Shown here: in pieces, positions 63,037-64,000 of the stretch
Layout: every line of letters starts with the position of its first letter
Position numbering within the stretch: position 1 is the stretch's first letter
Origin: Calidithermus chliarophilus DSM 9957
Lineage (GTDB): Bacteria; Deinococcota; Deinococci; Deinococcales; Thermaceae
Direction of reading: 5' to 3'
Assembly: GCF_000430045.1 (NCBI RefSeq)
Contig: NZ_KE387027.1
Coordinates: 863,783-927,782, forward strand
Length of the DNA stretch: 64,000 bases
Notes under the pieces: model-generated
Seen by the model: only the letters and a program-made list of their open reading frames with translations
What the model was told of the DNA's origin: nothing
Database searches by the model: none
Program-made: the position numbers and the translations under genes

Positions 63037-64000
63037 GTGGACCTGCGCTCGGGGCAGGCCTTCTGGCCGATCCAGAACGGCCTGCTGCGGGTCTACCCGC
63101 CCCTCGCGCGCGACGAGCGCTGCGAGGTGGCGGTGATCGGCGGGGGGATCACGGGGGCGCTGGTGGCCTATCACCTGGTGCAGGCCGGCCTCGAGACCGT
63201 GGTGCTCGACCGGCGCGACGTCGGCATGGGCAGCACCGCCGCCTCCACCGCCGTGCTGCAGTACGAGATCGACACCCACCTCACCGACCTCGTGGGGCTG
63301 GTGGGGGAGGAGCACGCGGTGCGCGCCTACCGGCTGTGCCTCGAGGCCGTGGACAAGCTCGCGGCCCTGGTGGGCACGCTCGACGACCCCTGCTCCCTCC
63401 AGCGCCGCCCCAGCCTGTACCTGGCCTCGAGCCCGCGCCACGTCGCCGCGCTGCGCGAGGAGGCCGAGGCCCGCCGCCGCATCGGCATCGCGGTGGGGTT
63501 CCTGGGGCGCGGGGAGCTGGCCGAACGCTACGGCATCCGCGCCCCCGGCGCCCTGCGCTCCCAGACCGCCGCCGAGGCCGACGCCTACCGGCTCACCCAC
63601 CGGCTGCTCGAGGCCGCCCAGGGCCGGGGGCTGCGGGTCTACGACCGCACCGAGGTGACGGGCTGGAGCTACCCCGGTTCCGGGGTGCGGCTGGCGACCG
63701 ACCGGGGCTACGGCGTGAGCGCCCGGGCCATGGTCTTCGCCAGCGGCTACGAGACCCAGGCCTACCTGCGGCAGCGGCTGGCGGTGCTGCGCAACACCTA
63801 CGCCTTCGTCAGCGAGCCGCTCGAGCCCGGCGCGCTGTGGCCCGAGCGCTGCCTCGTCTGGGAGACGGCGCGGCCCTACCTCTACGTGCGCACCACCCCC
63901 GACCACCGCGTCATCGTGGGCGGGGCCGACGACCCCTACCGCACCCTGCCCCTGCGCGAGCGGCGCATCCCCCGCAAGGAGCGGCGGCTGCTGCGGCGCT
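63037..64000 (+). CDS. FAD-dependent oxidoreductase, DAO family (3' truncated by window)
   Basis: At least 321 residues; the frame is still open at the window end. MDLRSGQAFWPIQNGLLRVY opens it, then CEVAVIGGGITGALVAYHLV (FAD Rossmann) and STAASTAVLQYEIDTHLTDL. The DAO-like features continue with QTAAEADAYRLTHRLLEAAQ, AMVFASGYETQAYL and IVGGADDPYRTLPLRERRIP. It resembles the glycine/D-amino-acid oxidase group (YurR/DadA-like). Start GTG 63037 lies 3 bases after the upstream stop, suggesting an operon. Substrate unknown. Confidence 0.85.
   Translation, partial: MDLRSGQAFWPIQNGLLRVYPPLARDERCEVAVIGGGITGALVAYHLVQAGLETVVLDRRDVGMGSTAASTAVLQYEIDTHLTDLVGLVGEEHAVRAYRLCLEAVDKLAALVGTLDDPCSLQRRPSLYLASSPRHVAALREEAEARRRIGIAVGFLGRGELAERYGIRAPGALRSQTAAEADAYRLTHRLLEAAQGRGLRVYDRTEVTGWSYPGSGVRLATDRGYGVSARAMVFASGYETQAYLRQRLAVLRNTYAFVSEPLEPGALWPERCLVWETARPYLYVRTTPDHRVIVGGADDPYRTLPLRERRIPRKERRLLRR

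Overview
The window is 64 kb of GC-rich, densely coding bacterial chromosome. It most likely comes from a Thermaceae member (Meiothermus/Calidithermus/Allomeiothermus group). The reasons are an RpoZ almost superimposable on Thermus omega, an MgtE of Thermus type and length, a LivK-HMGF cassette, Tat/Sec exported proteins, many genes with a -10 hexamer directly abutting the start codon (leaderless type), and a striking excess of the hexamer CTCGAG. No phage, plasmid, CRISPR or intact insertion sequence was found.

Layout. 1-2.8 kb: end of a peptide-type ABC permease pair and a lipoprotein. 2.9-9.3 kb: folC, a membrane protein, an exported 5'-nucleotidase, an exported PQQ-type sugar dehydrogenase and glnA. 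9.4-14.9 kb: branched-chain amino-acid uptake, livK then a tightly overlapping livHMGF operon. 15-22.3 kb: two ABC-2 permeases and their ATPase on the minus strand, separated by pdxH, glpD and plus-strand genes. 22.4-25.7 kb: TPR and unknown proteins, then a MITE-like element. 25.9-28.3 kb: the ffh-rpsP-khpA-rimM block. 28.6-31.2 kb: a DUF305-like protein and mgtE behind a probable M-box riboswitch, with a pyrophosphatase-like gene. 31.5-35.4 kb: a heterodimeric ABC exporter. 35.4-35.8 kb: tRNA-fMet and tRNA-Met, each with its own promoter and terminator. 36-43.2 kb: small proteins, a LysM glycosidase, and a symporter/DUF4212/CBS-cNMP-DUF294/exonuclease operon. 43.4-47.6 kb: stress genes (baeRF-like, CsbD, Hsp20 with a HAIR-like operator), a rhomboid protease and NDH-2. 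47.9-50.1 kb: lpxA-fabZ-oxidoreductase (lipid A type). 50.2-54 kb: gmk-rpoZ, argR-marC, a Rid protein and a hydroxyisobutyrate-type dehydrogenase. 54-59 kb: an unexplained structured region and a three-gene histidine kinase/response regulator operon. 59.4-64 kb: a PHP phosphoesterase, lipid kinase, GlsB-like protein, OmpR-type regulator, 3D-type protein and a truncated FAD oxidoreductase.

The most unusual feature is a family of directional composite intergenic repeats, at least a dozen copies, always at transcription-unit boundaries. In forward order the modules are: A, heptads like TCAGCCG; B, a GGCTCGTGG-type link; C, a CCCTCCCC...GGGGAGGG palindrome; D, CCCCCCTT-GCT-AAGGGGGG; E, heptads GCGTCTT/GCGTTTT; F, heptads GTACGAC; G, heptads GGCTATC. 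Every tandem module has a 7-nt period. Letters A-G are used below for these modules.
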